From CAZFMJ01 sp964520045 (GTDB taxonomy: Bacteria > Elusimicrobiota > Elusimicrobia > Elusimicrobiales > CAZFMJ01), in the NCBI GenBank assembly GCA_964520045.1, contig CAZFMJ010000012.1, positions 1-49,719 of the forward strand: a stretch of DNA of 49,719 nucleotides, in the 5' to 3' direction. The first letter of the stretch is position 1. Each line of letters starts with the position of its first letter. Shown here in pieces: positions 9,055 to 17,564 of the stretch. The notes beneath the pieces were generated by a model. It did not search any database. It saw only the letters and a list, made by a program, of their open reading frames with translations, and was not told where the DNA came from. A program made the translations under genes and the position numbers.

Positions 9055-9286
9055 CTTCGGTCAAAGGCTCAAGTTTTAGTCTGCCTTGGGCGTCTTTGCG
9101 CAGAACTTCCACCTTGCGCTTTACTTCCTCAAGTTTTTCGGAAAGTTCGCGCGAAAGTTTAACGCCTTCCTCGAACAGCGACAAAGAGGATTCAAGGCCT
9201 GACGCCTCAGATTCAAGAGACTGCACAATTTCCTCAAGCCGCGAGAGTTTTTCTTCAAATAAGTCTTTTTTTTCTTTTTTCGCCAT
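9038..9286 (-). CDS. xseB: Exodeoxyribonuclease VII small subunit
   Basis: An 82-residue helical protein (MAKKEKKDLFEEKLSRLEEIVQ...) matching the XseB family: FEEKLSRLEEIV, then an amphipathic coiled-coil with SLFEEGVKLSREL. It binds the C-terminal coiled-coil of XseA to form the nuclease that degrades single-stranded DNA. The frame is open further upstream, but that extension reads VYRLPSTFYPL, which is translated family A repeat. ATG 9286 is therefore the real start. It has no Shine-Dalgarno; CTCTTATTAATACT precedes it. Confidence 0.93.
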   Translation of the reverse strand: MAKKEKKDLFEEKLSRLEEIVQSLESEASGLESSLSLFEEGVKLSRELSEKLEEVKRKVEVLRKDAQGRLKLEPLTEDENAA

Positions 9287-9297
9287 AGTATTAATAA

Positions 9298-9540
9298 GAG
9301 GGTAAAAGGTAGATGGGAGACGGTAGACGGAAAAAGGCATAAAAAATAAACCATCTTCCGGTATCATCTTTGTTCCCTGCCTTTATCTTGCTTTTCGCGC
9401 TCTTACTCCTGGTTCTTTATTTTCGTATTTTGCTTTCCTGTCCGCTTAACACGCTTGCGGGCAGGCGTTGCTTCCGTCACTGTATTCTGCTTTTTTCCTC
9501 TTGGGTTCCATCTACCATTTACCGTCTACCTTCTCCCGCC
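9298..9540. repeat. Heptad-armed palindrome, family A, copy 2
   Basis: Left arm 9298-9335 (GGTAAAA, GGTAGAT, GGGAGAC, GGTAGAC). Right arm 9506-9540 (CCATCTA, CCATTTA, CCGTCTA, CCTTCTC). The interior of about 170 bases is T/C-rich with no gene. The right arm supplies the end of xseA (EKVDGKW and a TAG). Confidence 0.85.
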
Positions 9541-10762
9541 TTTCTGCAACTACTTCGCATTCTAAACTGCCTTTATGAAGCTGTATGAGCACTTTTTCGC
9601 CGGTTTTTACCGCGCCGCAATCGCGCAGTATGTCTTTATCCGGTAGTTTTCTTGTTATGGAATAACCGCGGGCAAGGCAGGCCAGAGGGCTTAAGGCGTT
9701 TAATCTGCCGGTTCCGGCCCGTAAATTCTGCTCTGCTCTTGAAATATTGGAATCCATGCGCCTGAGCAGTTCTTCAAGCAATGAATCGGCCTGCTGGGCG
9801 TGTTCCTGCCAGAGCGTCTGGGGAAATCTGAAAAACCTGCAGGCAAGCGCGTTCGAAAGCCGTCCTTTTATGCGCTCATAAAATAAAAGCAGGCTTTGGA
9901 CCAGCCGTTTTTCAAGCTGGCTCATATGCAAAACAATGTCCGACTTGTTCTGTACTACAAGTTCAGCCGCGGCGGACGGAGTGGGAGCGCGCAAATCAGC
10001 CACAAAATCAGCTATTGTAAAATCTGTTTCGTGTCCCACGCAGGAAATCACCGGTATTTTTGAGCCTGCTATCGCCCGCGCCACCAGTTCCTCGTTAAAT
10101 GCCCACAGGTCTTCAATAGACCCTCCGCCTCGTCCCGCAAGCAGAACGTCGATGTCCGGAAAATTAGCATTAAGGTCGTGGATAGCCTGCGCTATTTCTT
10201 CTTTTGCGCCTTCTCCCTGAACTTTTACGGGAGCGATTATTATTTCCAGATTGGCGCAGCGTCTTTTGAGTATGCTTAAGATATCTCTGACCGCCGCTCC
10301 TTCTAGGGAAGTCACAATCGCTATTTTTGATGGAAATTTGGGGATCGGCTTTTTGCGCTCACGGGCGAACAGACCTTCAGCTTCCAGCTTTTTCTTGAGT
10401 TTTTCAAAAGCCAGCTGAAGACTGCCGGTTGTCTGCGGTTGTATTTCTTTTACGAGCAATTGGTATCTGCCCTGTTTTATGTATGCGGTAAGCTGGGCGC
10501 GCACAAGCGCAAGAAGCCCGTTTTCCAGTTTTGCTTTGAATCCCGAAGCATAGCCTTTGAAAAATACCGCGGCTATCAGGGATTGGTCGTCTTTGAGGTC
10601 GAAATATGTGTGTCCCGAAGCGGCGGTTTTAAGATTGGAGATTTCGCCCTGAACCCATAATTCGGGAAAACTTCCCTCCAGCAGTCCTTTGACGCAGGAA
10701 TTAAGCTGTGTGACGGAAAATATTTTTTTATCCTCTTCGGTTATATTCCAGTCTTGTGTCAT
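9512..10762 (-). CDS. xseA: Exodeoxyribonuclease VII large subunit
   Basis: A 416-residue catalytic subunit of exonuclease VII. It has an N-terminal OB fold (FSVTQLNSCVKGLLEGSFPELWVQGEISNLK, with GHTYFDLKDD), the central catalytic domain (KIAIVTSLEGAAVRDI, VKVQGEGA, DVLLAGRGGGSIEDLWAFNEE, PVISCVGHETDFTIADFVADLRAPTPSAAAE) and a C-terminal coiled-coil. The start at 10762 is chosen because it makes an ATGA overlap with the upstream methyltransferase; an ATG 27 bases earlier is also in frame. The last residues EKVDGKW and the stop TAG are family A repeat sequence. The C-terminus is otherwise normal, so the enzyme is probably active. Confidence 0.95.
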   Translation of the reverse strand: MTQDWNITEEDKKIFSVTQLNSCVKGLLEGSFPELWVQGEISNLKTAASGHTYFDLKDDQSLIAAVFFKGYASGFKAKLENGLLALVRAQLTAYIKQGRYQLLVKEIQPQTTGSLQLAFEKLKKKLEAEGLFARERKKPIPKFPSKIAIVTSLEGAAVRDILSILKRRCANLEIIIAPVKVQGEGAKEEIAQAIHDLNANFPDIDVLLAGRGGGSIEDLWAFNEELVARAIAGSKIPVISCVGHETDFTIADFVADLRAPTPSAAAELVVQNKSDIVLHMSQLEKRLVQSLLLFYERIKGRLSNALACRFFRFPQTLWQEHAQQADSLLEELLRRMDSNISRAEQNLRAGTGRLNALSPLACLARGYSITRKLPDKDILRDCGAVKTGEKVLIQLHKGSLECEVVAERREKVDGKW

Positions 10763-11391
10763 GTTTTTTCCAGCAGGGATATGAGGCATTTTACATTCGG
10801 CTTTGAATCATGCGCAATAATCCGCTCGCAAATAAGCTTCATTCCCAGATTCTCAAATCTTATTCTGTAGCTTTTCCGTCCGCTCTGCTGGTCATCGCCC
10901 GCAAAACCGTGAGCGAGAAGAATTCTGCCCGCGGGTTTAAGCCAGCTTTTCATCATTGGAAAAATATCCTCAAATTGGTTTTTGACCATGCTTTTGTCCA
11001 GGTAATATAAGGTGTCGCCCGCTATTATAAGGTCGTATAAATCCGGGGCCGGTTTCCATCGCCTGATATCCGCTTCAATAAATGCGATATTTGAGCCGGA
11101 ATGAATATTTTTTTTTGCCCGTTCAACGGCTACTTTTGATATGTCTACGGCGGCTATGTTTTTGCATAATCCGGCAAGTTTTTTTGTAAAAGCCCCTTCC
11201 GCGCAGCCGATTTCCAGGGCATTGGCGTAATGCCGGTCTTTTATGAGGGATTGCATCGCGTCAAATCTTGAATGTTCATACGGGGAATCCTGATAGCCGA
11301 AAGGGTCGTTTTTTCTCAGAAAAACACGATTCATTTTGCGGCGGCAGGAAAACTCGTGCCACAGCAGGCACAGTTCTTTAATCATTTCCAT
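10759..11391 (-). CDS. Class I SAM-dependent methyltransferase (NodS-like)
   Basis: A 210-residue methyltransferase. Motif I is ALEIGCAEGAFTKKLAG (residues about 58-74), followed by NIAAVDISKVAVERAKK (acidic residue binding SAM ribose), FIEADIRRW and DLIIAGDTLYYLD. The pattern resembles the NodS/SAM-dependent N-methyltransferase group, but the substrate is unknown. It overlaps rarA upstream by 14 bases and xseA downstream by 4 (ATGA), so it is translated as part of the operon. It may be a passenger in a DNA-maintenance block, since neither neighbour suggests a substrate. Confidence 0.8.
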   Translation of the reverse strand: MEMIKELCLLWHEFSCRRKMNRVFLRKNDPFGYQDSPYEHSRFDAMQSLIKDRHYANALEIGCAEGAFTKKLAGLCKNIAAVDISKVAVERAKKNIHSGSNIAFIEADIRRWKPAPDLYDLIIAGDTLYYLDKSMVKNQFEDIFPMMKSWLKPAGRILLAHGFAGDDQQSGRKSYRIRFENLGMKLICERIIAHDSKPNVKCLISLLEKT

Positions 11392-12715
11392 GAAGTTTTT
11401 TGAGAGTTTCCGCGATAAGTTTTTCCCGTCCCTGCCGGGAGGGGGAATAGAATTTTTTTGGATTGGGCATATATTCCTGCTTCACAAAATGGCAGGGGAA
11501 ATCGTGCGGATAAAGATAGCCCTTGCCGTGTCCTCTGGCCTGCGAATCCATATTCGCGTCTCTTAAATGGAGGGGCACTTCGCGGCGCGGACCTTTTTCC
11601 ACTTCCTCCATTGCGGAAAGTATTCCCAGATAAGAGGCGTTTGATTTGGGGGCGCAGGCCGTATATGCCGCTGCCTGCGCCAAAGGTATTTTTGCCTCGG
11701 GCATTCCCACGAGCTCTACGGCGTTAAATGCCGAAACGGCAAGAATAAGAGCCGTGGGGTCGGCATTGCCCACGTCTTCCGACGCGCATATAAGTATTCT
11801 GCGCGCGATAAAACGCGGGTCCTCTCCGGCTGAAAGCATTTTTGCCATCCAATAAAGAGCGGCGTCGGGATCCGAGCCGCGCATGGATTTTATAAAAGCG
11901 GAGATGTGGTCATAATGCTCGTCCGAGCTCTTATCATAGCGCAGGGAGCGCTTCTGTATGGATTCTTCGGCGGTTTCCAGGGTGATGAGCCTCCTGCCGT
12001 TTTTGCCCGGGGGGGTTGTAAGAGCGGCAAGTTCTATCGCGTTGAGAAGTTTTCTCGCGTCCCCGCCCGACTGAACCACAAGATGATTCTCCGCCTCCGG
12101 AGTCAAATCAACGTTTTTTTCTCCCAGTCCGTTTTCCGCGTCGATTACCGTGTTCCTGAGTATTTTTGAAAGGTGAATGTTTTCCAGAGGCTTGAATTCA
12201 AATACGGAAAAACGCGAGAGCAGAGCGCCGTTTATGTAGAAAAAGGGATTTTCGCTGGTAAGGCCGATAAGAGTTATCTCTCCCCGCTCTACGGACGGAA
12301 GCAGAACATCCTGCTGAGTGCGGTTAAAATGATGTATCTCGTCCAAAATGACAAAAGTTTTTTTGCCTTTGGAAAACCCGGAGCCGCGCAGTTTCGCCGC
12401 CTGTTCAAGCAGTTTTTTTAGATCCGCCACTCCGGCGACAGCCGCATTCAATTCGCGGGTGTGGGCGCTTGTTTTTTCGGCTATATAATGAGCCAGGGCG
12501 GTTTTCCCGCATCCGGGCGGCCCGAAAAACACGGCTGAAGTTATATGGTCGGCTTCTACCGCCCTGCGCAGAAGTTTCCCGGGGGCAAGCAGGTGTTCCT
12601 GTCCCGCAAAATCAGAAAGTTTTTTTGGGGACATCCTGGCGGCCAGCGGAAGGTCTTCGTCCCGCCGGGTTTTGTCCTCATCGTTCTGCCCGATTTCAGG
12701 GAATAATGAATCCAT
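11378..12715 (-). CDS. rarA: Replication-associated recombination protein A (AAA+ ATPase)
   Basis: A 445-residue RarA/MgsA/WRNIP1-family AAA+ ATPase acting at stalled replication forks. Visible: the SDFAGQEHLLAPGKLLRRAV leader, Walker A FFGPPGCGKTALAHYIA, Walker B FVILDEIHHFNRTQQDVLLP, sensor 1 LIGLTSENPFF and arginine-finger LLSRFSVFEF. The C-terminal MgsA helical region (SDEHYDHISAFIKSMRGSDPDAALYWMAKML...) and the PRREVPLHLRDA and GYLYPHDFPCHFV motifs are complete. ATG 12715 has no Shine-Dalgarno and follows CTACCCTCTTAATATT, the junction of a family A element. Confidence 0.96.
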   Translation of the reverse strand: MDSLFPEIGQNDEDKTRRDEDLPLAARMSPKKLSDFAGQEHLLAPGKLLRRAVEADHITSAVFFGPPGCGKTALAHYIAEKTSAHTRELNAAVAGVADLKKLLEQAAKLRGSGFSKGKKTFVILDEIHHFNRTQQDVLLPSVERGEITLIGLTSENPFFYINGALLSRFSVFEFKPLENIHLSKILRNTVIDAENGLGEKNVDLTPEAENHLVVQSGGDARKLLNAIELAALTTPPGKNGRRLITLETAEESIQKRSLRYDKSSDEHYDHISAFIKSMRGSDPDAALYWMAKMLSAGEDPRFIARRILICASEDVGNADPTALILAVSAFNAVELVGMPEAKIPLAQAAAYTACAPKSNASYLGILSAMEEVEKGPRREVPLHLRDANMDSQARGHGKGYLYPHDFPCHFVKQEYMPNPKKFYSPSRQGREKLIAETLKKLHGND

Positions 12716-12835
12716 AATATTAAGAGGGTAGAAGGTAAACGGTAGAGGGTAGATGGTAAAGAAAAGATGGGGAAAACCGGATTTTTACTGTATCTTGTCC
12801 ATGTAGTTGCAAAGCTTGCTTTGCCTGTTTTTCTT

Positions 12836-13085
12836 GGGCAGACCCATTCATTCCGTAGANNNNNNNNNNNNNNNNNNNNNNNNNNNNNNNNNNNNNNNNN
12901 NNNNNNNNNNNNNNNNNNNNNNNNNNNNNNNNNNNNNNNNNNNNNNNNNNNNNNNNNNNGGCTTTGAGAATGGGTCAGTCCAAACTCATTGCCTTCAAGG
13001 AAGGTTTGGGCAGACCCATTCATTCCGTAGAGGCTTTGAGAATGGGTCAGTCCAAACTCATTGCCTTCAAGGAAGGTTTGGGCAG
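12836..13085. repeat. Family E double-hairpin tandem array (72-bp unit)
   Basis: A 72-bp unit recurs with GGGCAG starting at 12836, 13008 and 13080. Each unit has two stem-loops: GACCCATTC...GAATGGGTC (13013-13021 with 13040-13048) and CCAAAC...GTTTGG (13052-13057 with 13076-13081). The visible copies are nearly identical. The true copy number is hidden by the N gap. Divergent single copies, reverse-complemented, are at 39769-39840 and 44926-44997. Confidence 0.85.
12860..12959. other. Assembly gap of 100 N
   Basis: Exactly 100 N inside the 72-bp array, a usual placeholder for a gap of unknown length. The assembler evidently could not resolve the tandem repeat. Confidence 0.98.
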
Positions 13086-13209
13086 AGTCAAGTTCTGCTA
13101 CATATGTTTTCTTGAACATGGCTATATTTGACGACCGCATTCTGTTTTTTTGTTTCCTGTATTTTTCGGCTTTATCCCATCTACCTTCTACCGTTTACCG
13201 TCTACCATC

Positions 13210-13497
13210 TTACGTTTTTAGTTCCGATTCCAGAAGCAGAAGCATTTCCGTTATCCGCGTTTCATCCGTTTTTTTTATGCTTTCAAGCTGGTGTTTGAGC
13301 GTATAAAGGTCGGAGGCGAAGCTTATGGCGGTAAGTATAGCAAGTTTCCCTGTATCGGGCTGTCCGGTAGAAGCAGCCAATTCCTGCATTTTTTCGTCTA
13401 CCAGAGCCGCAACTGCGGCAGTTTCCATGGGAGTAAATCCCTCCAGCGATACGGACAGCCGCCTGCGGTACACCTCGACATCCACTGAATCATCCAT
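13210..13497 (-). CDS. zapA: Cell division protein ZapA
   Basis: A 95-residue protein of the ZapA family, which bundles FtsZ filaments at the division site. Residues DVEVYRRRLSVSLEGFTPMETAAVAALVDEKMQEL form the globular beta-alpha head, and KLAILTAISFASDLYTLKHQLESIKK is the long dimerising coiled-coil helix; both are in the usual order and length. The start at 13497 is preferred over a longer frame because it makes an 8-base ATGGATGA overlap with the upstream coiled-coil gene. The stop TAA is at the edge of a family A element. Confidence 0.88.
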   Translation of the reverse strand: MDDSVDVEVYRRRLSVSLEGFTPMETAAVAALVDEKMQELAASTGQPDTGKLAILTAISFASDLYTLKHQLESIKKTDETRITEMLLLLESELKT

Positions 13498-13723
13498 TTT
13501 TGAGAGCCTTTTCAATTTTTCCGCAGAGTCTTTGCAGACGCGTGCGTGTTCGGGGAAGTAATTCTTCAAGCGTTTTTGTTTTCCTGGTTTCGGAGCGCAG
13601 ACGTTCGGTTTCGGCCGAAAGTTTCTCTATATGCAGTTTAAGAGCGCGGTTTTCATTATCAAGTCTGCGCAGCCTTGAAGCGGCTTCCGCAACCAAAGTC
13701 TGGAGTTTTTGTAAACGGTTCAT
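13490..13723 (-). CDS. Small coiled-coil protein, ZapB-like
   Basis: A 77-residue, almost wholly helical, charged protein (MNRLQKLQTLVAEAASRLRRLDNENRALKLH...) with heptad Leu spacing to about residue 50, then a basic tail. It sits between pheT and zapA, and small coiled-coil genes of the ZapB type are often found beside zapA. ZapB links ZapA to the division ring. ZapB identity is inferred from shape and position only. A longer open frame upstream reads FTVYPLPSPV, which is translated family A repeat, so ATG 13723 is the start. Confidence 0.7.
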   Translation of the reverse strand: MNRLQKLQTLVAEAASRLRRLDNENRALKLHIEKLSAETERLRSETRKTKTLEELLPRTRTRLQRLCGKIEKALKNG

Positions 13724-13735
13724 AAAAATAACAAG

Positions 13736-13906
13736 GCGGACGGGAGATGGTAAAGGGTAAACGGTAAACGGAAAAACAAAAAACAAACCGACAAGAAGGC
13801 TGAAAACGGACGGGAGAAGATAGACAGAAAACCAAAACCTAAAAAAAACAAACTATCCCCTGGTTTTCTCTTCCATCTACCGTCTACCATCTACCATCTC
13901 CCGTCT
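13736..13906. repeat. Heptad-armed palindrome, family A, copy 4
   Basis: Left arm 13736-13772 (GGGAGAT, GGTAAAG, GGTAAAC, GGTAAAC) plus a second left-type block 13808-13829 (GGGAGAA, GATAGAC). Right arm 13871-13906 (CCATCTA, CCGTCTA, CCATCTA, CCATCTC, CCGTC). The inner region is A-rich then T-rich. It starts 12 bases before the ZapB-like ATG and ends 2 bases from the pheT stop TAA. Confidence 0.87.
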
Positions 13907-13908
13907 TT

Positions 13909-16320
13909 TTACGTTCTAAGCTTTGCGTTGTGCGCTTTGGAAAGTCTTTCCAAAATCATATTTACGGATTCATCTATTTCTTTGTCAGTAAGCGTGCGGT
14001 CGAAAAGGCGGAAATAGAGCCGTATTGTAAGACTTTTCATTCCCGCGGGCAGGTTTTTGCCTTCATATAAGTCGATAAGACGGGCGTCGGAAAGTCTGCC
14101 GCACGGGCATTCTTTGACTACGGGTTCTATTTCGCTCCATTTTACGGCGCAGTCCAGCAGTATGGATATATCGCGCCATGCCGACGGGAATTGGGACGCC
14201 GGTTTTGCTTTCGAGGCTGAAGAGAAAAAATCAGCGCTTTCGGTTTGGGAAAGCGCGTCTATGTTGAATTCAAAAAGCCATATATTTGGATTTTTTATCG
14301 CCCATTTTTCGGCAGCCAGCGGATGAATTTTGCCCAGCCAGCCGATTGCCTTGCTGTTTTTGGAAATATTCATGCACAAGCCCGGATGTAAAATCTCGGG
14401 AGGCGATGAAATTCCCAGTATTTCAAATCCCTTAAATCCGTCAAGGGCGCAGTTTATGACGCCTTTGAGGTGGAAAAAATCCAGTTCCGCGGTCTTGCCC
14501 GAATCCCAGTGCGGTTTTAGGGGATATCTGCCGTAAAGAAGCCCCGCGCAATTTGTTCGTTCGCGTATTTCATCCGCTTCCCTGCCGTAGACCGCGCCTG
14601 TTTCAAATATGCACACGGATTCCTGGCCTCTGTGCAGGTTGTATAAAAGCGCGCGTAAAAGACCCGGCGCCAAAGACGGCCTTAAATACTCCCAGTCCGG
14701 GGATATCGGATTGGCCAGCTGTGTATCTGTGTTTTGCGTAAAACCGGAATTTAAGATGTCTTTTTCTGATATAAAGTCATAAGTATATATTTCGCTCAGC
14801 CCAAGGTTCGTCAGTTTGCGTTTTATTTTTGCGGCTGTGCAAAAGGAGGGCAATATATGGGAACGCATTATCCGCATATTAGCCGAATTGCCGGGAATGA
14901 TGTCGTAGCCGGCAAGCCTTGCCGTTTCTTCAGCCAGATCGCACGGATTTTCCAGATCTTTTCTGTGCGGCGGCGGAGTAAAAGTCCATGGCGGCGGAGT
15001 CGCGGGGATAGACGGCTGAATATTTTTTAACACCGAAAAAATTTTCTCGCCGGTAAAATTAGTGCCCAGCAGGGAATTAATCCTTTCCGGAGTTATCGTG
15101 ATTGAGGAAGGCATAGGAGGGGACGGGTATTTGTCAAGAAGTTTGGAAATTTCCGGATTTAACCCGGCCTCGGCGCAAGCCTGCGCTATTATTTCCGCCG
15201 CTCTGCGGCATGCATAATCCGCGGTTTCAGGGTCTACTCCGCGTTCAAATCTGTAGGAGGACTCTGTTTTTATGCCGAAATGTTTTGATGTCCTGTGTAT
15301 GGATGCGGGATTAAAAACTGCCGATTCAATCAGCGCATTGGATGTTTTTTCGCTTACCGCGGTTTTTAACCCGCCCATTATGCCGGCCAGAGCTATGGGG
15401 TTTTTTATATCGGCAATAATCAGAGAATCTCCGGAAAGAGTTATTTCGCTGCCTTCCAAGGTCAGCAGTTTTTCTCCGTTTTGCGCCGGCCTCACTTTTA
15501 TTTCAGGACCTTCAAGAACGTCCATGTCAAAGACGTGCAAAGGCTGGCCGAGCTCATAAAGCACATAATTAGAAGTGTCAACTAGTATATTGCGCGGCTT
15601 TGCTCCCATGGCCTCGATCCTTGCGGTCAGCCAAGGGGGGGAGACGACTGCTTTGACGTTTTTTACGATGAGCGCGCAATACCTCCGGCATAATTCATAG
15701 TTTTCTACGTTAATGGGGATGCAGTAGTCCTTGCCGGCGGTATTTTTTAACGCCGGCTTGCGCAAAGGAAGGCCGAAATATATGCACAGCTCCCTTGCTA
15801 TCCCCATATGAGAAAGGCAGTCGGACCTGTTGGGAAGTATTTCCAAATCGAACAGGCAGTCGCCGGCGGCGATAAAATCAGAGGCTTCGGAGCCCGTACG
15901 CAGATGCGGATCCAGGACCATTATGCCTTCGCTTTTTGTATTCTCAAGTCCCAATTCCGAGGCTGAGCATATCATCCCCTCTGATTCAATCCCGCGTATT
16001 TTAGCCTTTTTAAGTATGCCGCCCGGAAGTTTTGCTCCTTCGCGGGCAAGAGGCACTTTCTGGCCCACGGCGATATTTTTTGCTCCGCATACTACGGTAA
16101 CATATCCCGCTCCGTCGTTGACTTCGCAAAGGGAAAGCTTGTCCGCATTGGGGTGTTTGCAGATTTTTTGGATCTCAGCCACCCGCACGCCCGTGAAAGA
16201 GGCGCCGGTCCTGCGCATGGAAGCGACCTCAAAACCTATCGTGACAAAATGTTTCGCCAAATCTTCCGGAGAAAGTTTCAGATCTATAAATTCTTTAAGC
16301 CAGCTGTAAAGAATAAGCAT
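13909..16320 (-). CDS. pheT: Phenylalanine-tRNA ligase beta subunit
   Basis: The 803-residue beta subunit of the (alpha-beta)2 PheRS that charges tRNA-Phe. Domain order is normal: an N-terminal helix, the EMAP-II-type tRNA-binding OB fold (about residues 40-150, ICKHPNADKLSLCEV...VPLAREGAKLPGG), the B3/B4 editing domain (about 200-370, GIMGG), B5 (SITITPERINSLLGTNF), the catalytic-like core, and the C-terminal FDX-ACB anticodon-binding domain (SQFPSAWRDISILLD...LTDKEIDESVNMI). The start has no Shine-Dalgarno and CCCTAATAT precedes it. It is separated from pheS by a 146-base spacer that is almost entirely a family A element. Confidence 0.97.
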   Translation of the reverse strand: MLILYSWLKEFIDLKLSPEDLAKHFVTIGFEVASMRRTGASFTGVRVAEIQKICKHPNADKLSLCEVNDGAGYVTVVCGAKNIAVGQKVPLAREGAKLPGGILKKAKIRGIESEGMICSASELGLENTKSEGIMVLDPHLRTGSEASDFIAAGDCLFDLEILPNRSDCLSHMGIARELCIYFGLPLRKPALKNTAGKDYCIPINVENYELCRRYCALIVKNVKAVVSPPWLTARIEAMGAKPRNILVDTSNYVLYELGQPLHVFDMDVLEGPEIKVRPAQNGEKLLTLEGSEITLSGDSLIIADIKNPIALAGIMGGLKTAVSEKTSNALIESAVFNPASIHRTSKHFGIKTESSYRFERGVDPETADYACRRAAEIIAQACAEAGLNPEISKLLDKYPSPPMPSSITITPERINSLLGTNFTGEKIFSVLKNIQPSIPATPPPWTFTPPPHRKDLENPCDLAEETARLAGYDIIPGNSANMRIMRSHILPSFCTAAKIKRKLTNLGLSEIYTYDFISEKDILNSGFTQNTDTQLANPISPDWEYLRPSLAPGLLRALLYNLHRGQESVCIFETGAVYGREADEIRERTNCAGLLYGRYPLKPHWDSGKTAELDFFHLKGVINCALDGFKGFEILGISSPPEILHPGLCMNISKNSKAIGWLGKIHPLAAEKWAIKNPNIWLFEFNIDALSQTESADFFSSASKAKPASQFPSAWRDISILLDCAVKWSEIEPVVKECPCGRLSDARLIDLYEGKNLPAGMKSLTIRLYFRLFDRTLTDKEIDESVNMILERLSKAHNAKLRT

Positions 16321-16325
16321 ATATT

Positions 16326-16465
16326 AGGGGAGGGGAGACGGTAAAAGGTAGAAGGTAGACGGTAAAACAAAAACAGATATAAATTTTCTTCCGTCTATTT
16401 TCTCTCTTCTTCCGTTTTTCCTTTTCCGTCTCCCGTTTACCATCTCCCGTCTCCCATCTACCGTC
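16326..16465. repeat. Heptad-armed palindrome, family A, copy 5
   Basis: Left arm 16326-16365 (GGGAGAC, GGTAAAA, GGTAGAA, GGTAGAC, GGTAAAA). Right arm 16389-16465 is long (CCGTCTA, then CCGTCTC, CCGTTTA, CCATCTC, CCGTCTC, CCATCTA, CCGTC). It fills the pheS-pheT gap from within 4 bases of the pheS TAA to within 6 bases of the pheT ATG. Confidence 0.88.
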
Positions 16466-16466
16466 T

Positions 16467-17564
16467 TTATTGTATTTGTTTCAAAATCCGCAAATCGTTT
16501 TCGTATAATGTTCTGATGTCGTTTATCCCGAAAAGAAGCATCGCGATGCGGTCCACCCCCATTCCGAAAGCGAACCCGCTCCAGATTTCAGGATCATACC
16601 CTACGGTTTTAAGGACATTCGGGTGTATCATTCCCGCTCCCAGCATTTCCAGCCAGCCCGAACCTTTGCATAGCGAACAGGCTATGCCCTCCGGCGCTGT
16701 GCGGCGGGGTTTGCCGATTTCTCCGCAGAATACGCATTTCATATCGACTTCCGCTCCCGGCTCTACGAACGGAAAAAAAGACGGTCTGAAGCGGAGTTCG
16801 GCCTTATGCCCGAATATTTCATGCAGAAGCGTCTGTAAAACCCATTTCAGGTCGGCCATGGATACCTGCTTGTCTACATAAAATCCTTCCATCTGATGGA
16901 ATACGATAGAATGTCCCGCGTCAACGGCTTCGTGTCTGAATGTCTTTCCGGGGGACATTATCCTGATGGGAGGTCTGGCGCTTTCCATGCGCCTTATTTG
17001 CACCGGGGAGGTGTGCGTGCGCATAAGAAGCCGCGCCGCGCCGGAACCGGGGGCATCGTGGGGTTTAAGATAAAAGGTGTCATGCATGTCTCTGGCCGGA
17101 TGATCCGCCGGAAAATTCAAAGCTTCAAAATTATAATATTCAGTTTCAATCATCGGGCCTTCCGCCATTGAAAAGCCCATTTTTGAAAGCGTGTCTATGA
17201 TTTTTTCCATAGCCAGCGTAATCGGATGCGGGCCTGCCGAAGGGAAAGGGTACGACGGAAGAGTTACGTCGATTTTAGCGTTAAGGAGTTCTTTATCGAG
17301 GTGAATTTTGGAAAGTTCTTCGCGGCGTTTTTCAAAAAGCGCGCTCAACTCCTCCTTGACGGCATTGCCGGCTATTCCCAGAGGTTTGCGCGTTTCAAGG
17401 GGAAAATCTTTGAGAGTTTTCAGCAGTTCGGTCAGCAGGCCTTTTCTGCCGAGGCTGCGGATTTTAAGGGATTCAAGCCCCTGAAGGTCTTTGGCCTCCG
17501 GAACAGTTCCTGAGAATTCCCCGCGGATATCCTCAAGACGGCGCGCCCATTCTTCGGGGGTCAT
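16467..17564 (-). CDS. pheS: Phenylalanine-tRNA ligase alpha subunit
   Basis: The 365-residue catalytic subunit of PheRS. It has an N-terminal coiled-coil (about 1-90), then class II motifs: TLAMEKIIDTLSKMGFSMAEGPMIETEYYNFEALN, motif 2 RTHTSPVQIRRM, and motif 3 GFAFGMGVDRIAMLLFGINDIR. Four cysteines in CVFC...CSLCKGSG form the zinc-ribbon insert found in many bacterial PheS. ATG 17564 overlaps the rplT stop by 4 bases (ATGA), so it is coupled to ribosomal protein synthesis as in the widespread infC-rpmI-rplT-pheST order. Confidence 0.97.
   Translation of the reverse strand: MTPEEWARRLEDIRGEFSGTVPEAKDLQGLESLKIRSLGRKGLLTELLKTLKDFPLETRKPLGIAGNAVKEELSALFEKRREELSKIHLDKELLNAKIDVTLPSYPFPSAGPHPITLAMEKIIDTLSKMGFSMAEGPMIETEYYNFEALNFPADHPARDMHDTFYLKPHDAPGSGAARLLMRTHTSPVQIRRMESARPPIRIMSPGKTFRHEAVDAGHSIVFHQMEGFYVDKQVSMADLKWVLQTLLHEIFGHKAELRFRPSFFPFVEPGAEVDMKCVFCGEIGKPRRTAPEGIACSLCKGSGWLEMLGAGMIHPNVLKTVGYDPEIWSGFAFGMGVDRIAMLLFGINDIRTLYENDLRILKQIQ

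Larger units (their letters stand above)
12723..13213. repeat. Heptad-armed palindrome, family A, copy 3, with nested array
   Basis: Left arm 12723-12760 (GGTAGAA, GGTAAAC, GGTAGAG, GGTAGAT, GGTAAAG). Right arm 13176-13213 (CCATCTA, CCTTCTA, CCGTTTA, CCGTCTA, CCATCTTA). Between the arms sit a family E tandem array and an assembly gap. The right arm abuts the zapA stop codon. The 494-base stretch has no credible gene; open frames through it are translated repeat and N. Confidence 0.85.

Noticed and set aside
9287..9367. N-terminal extension of xseB
   Set aside because: The extra residues (VYRLPSTFYPL) are translated GTYTACC repeat, open in all frames by composition. The same applies to the upstream extensions at 13786, 20947 and 22350.
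12836..13085. Possible CRISPR array
   Set aside because: Units are contiguous 72-bp copies with no unique spacers and two hairpins per unit; no cas genes nearby.
12556..13140. A 194-codon open frame on the minus strand across the gap
   Set aside because: It consists of family E and A repeat translation and N, and overlaps rarA in another frame.
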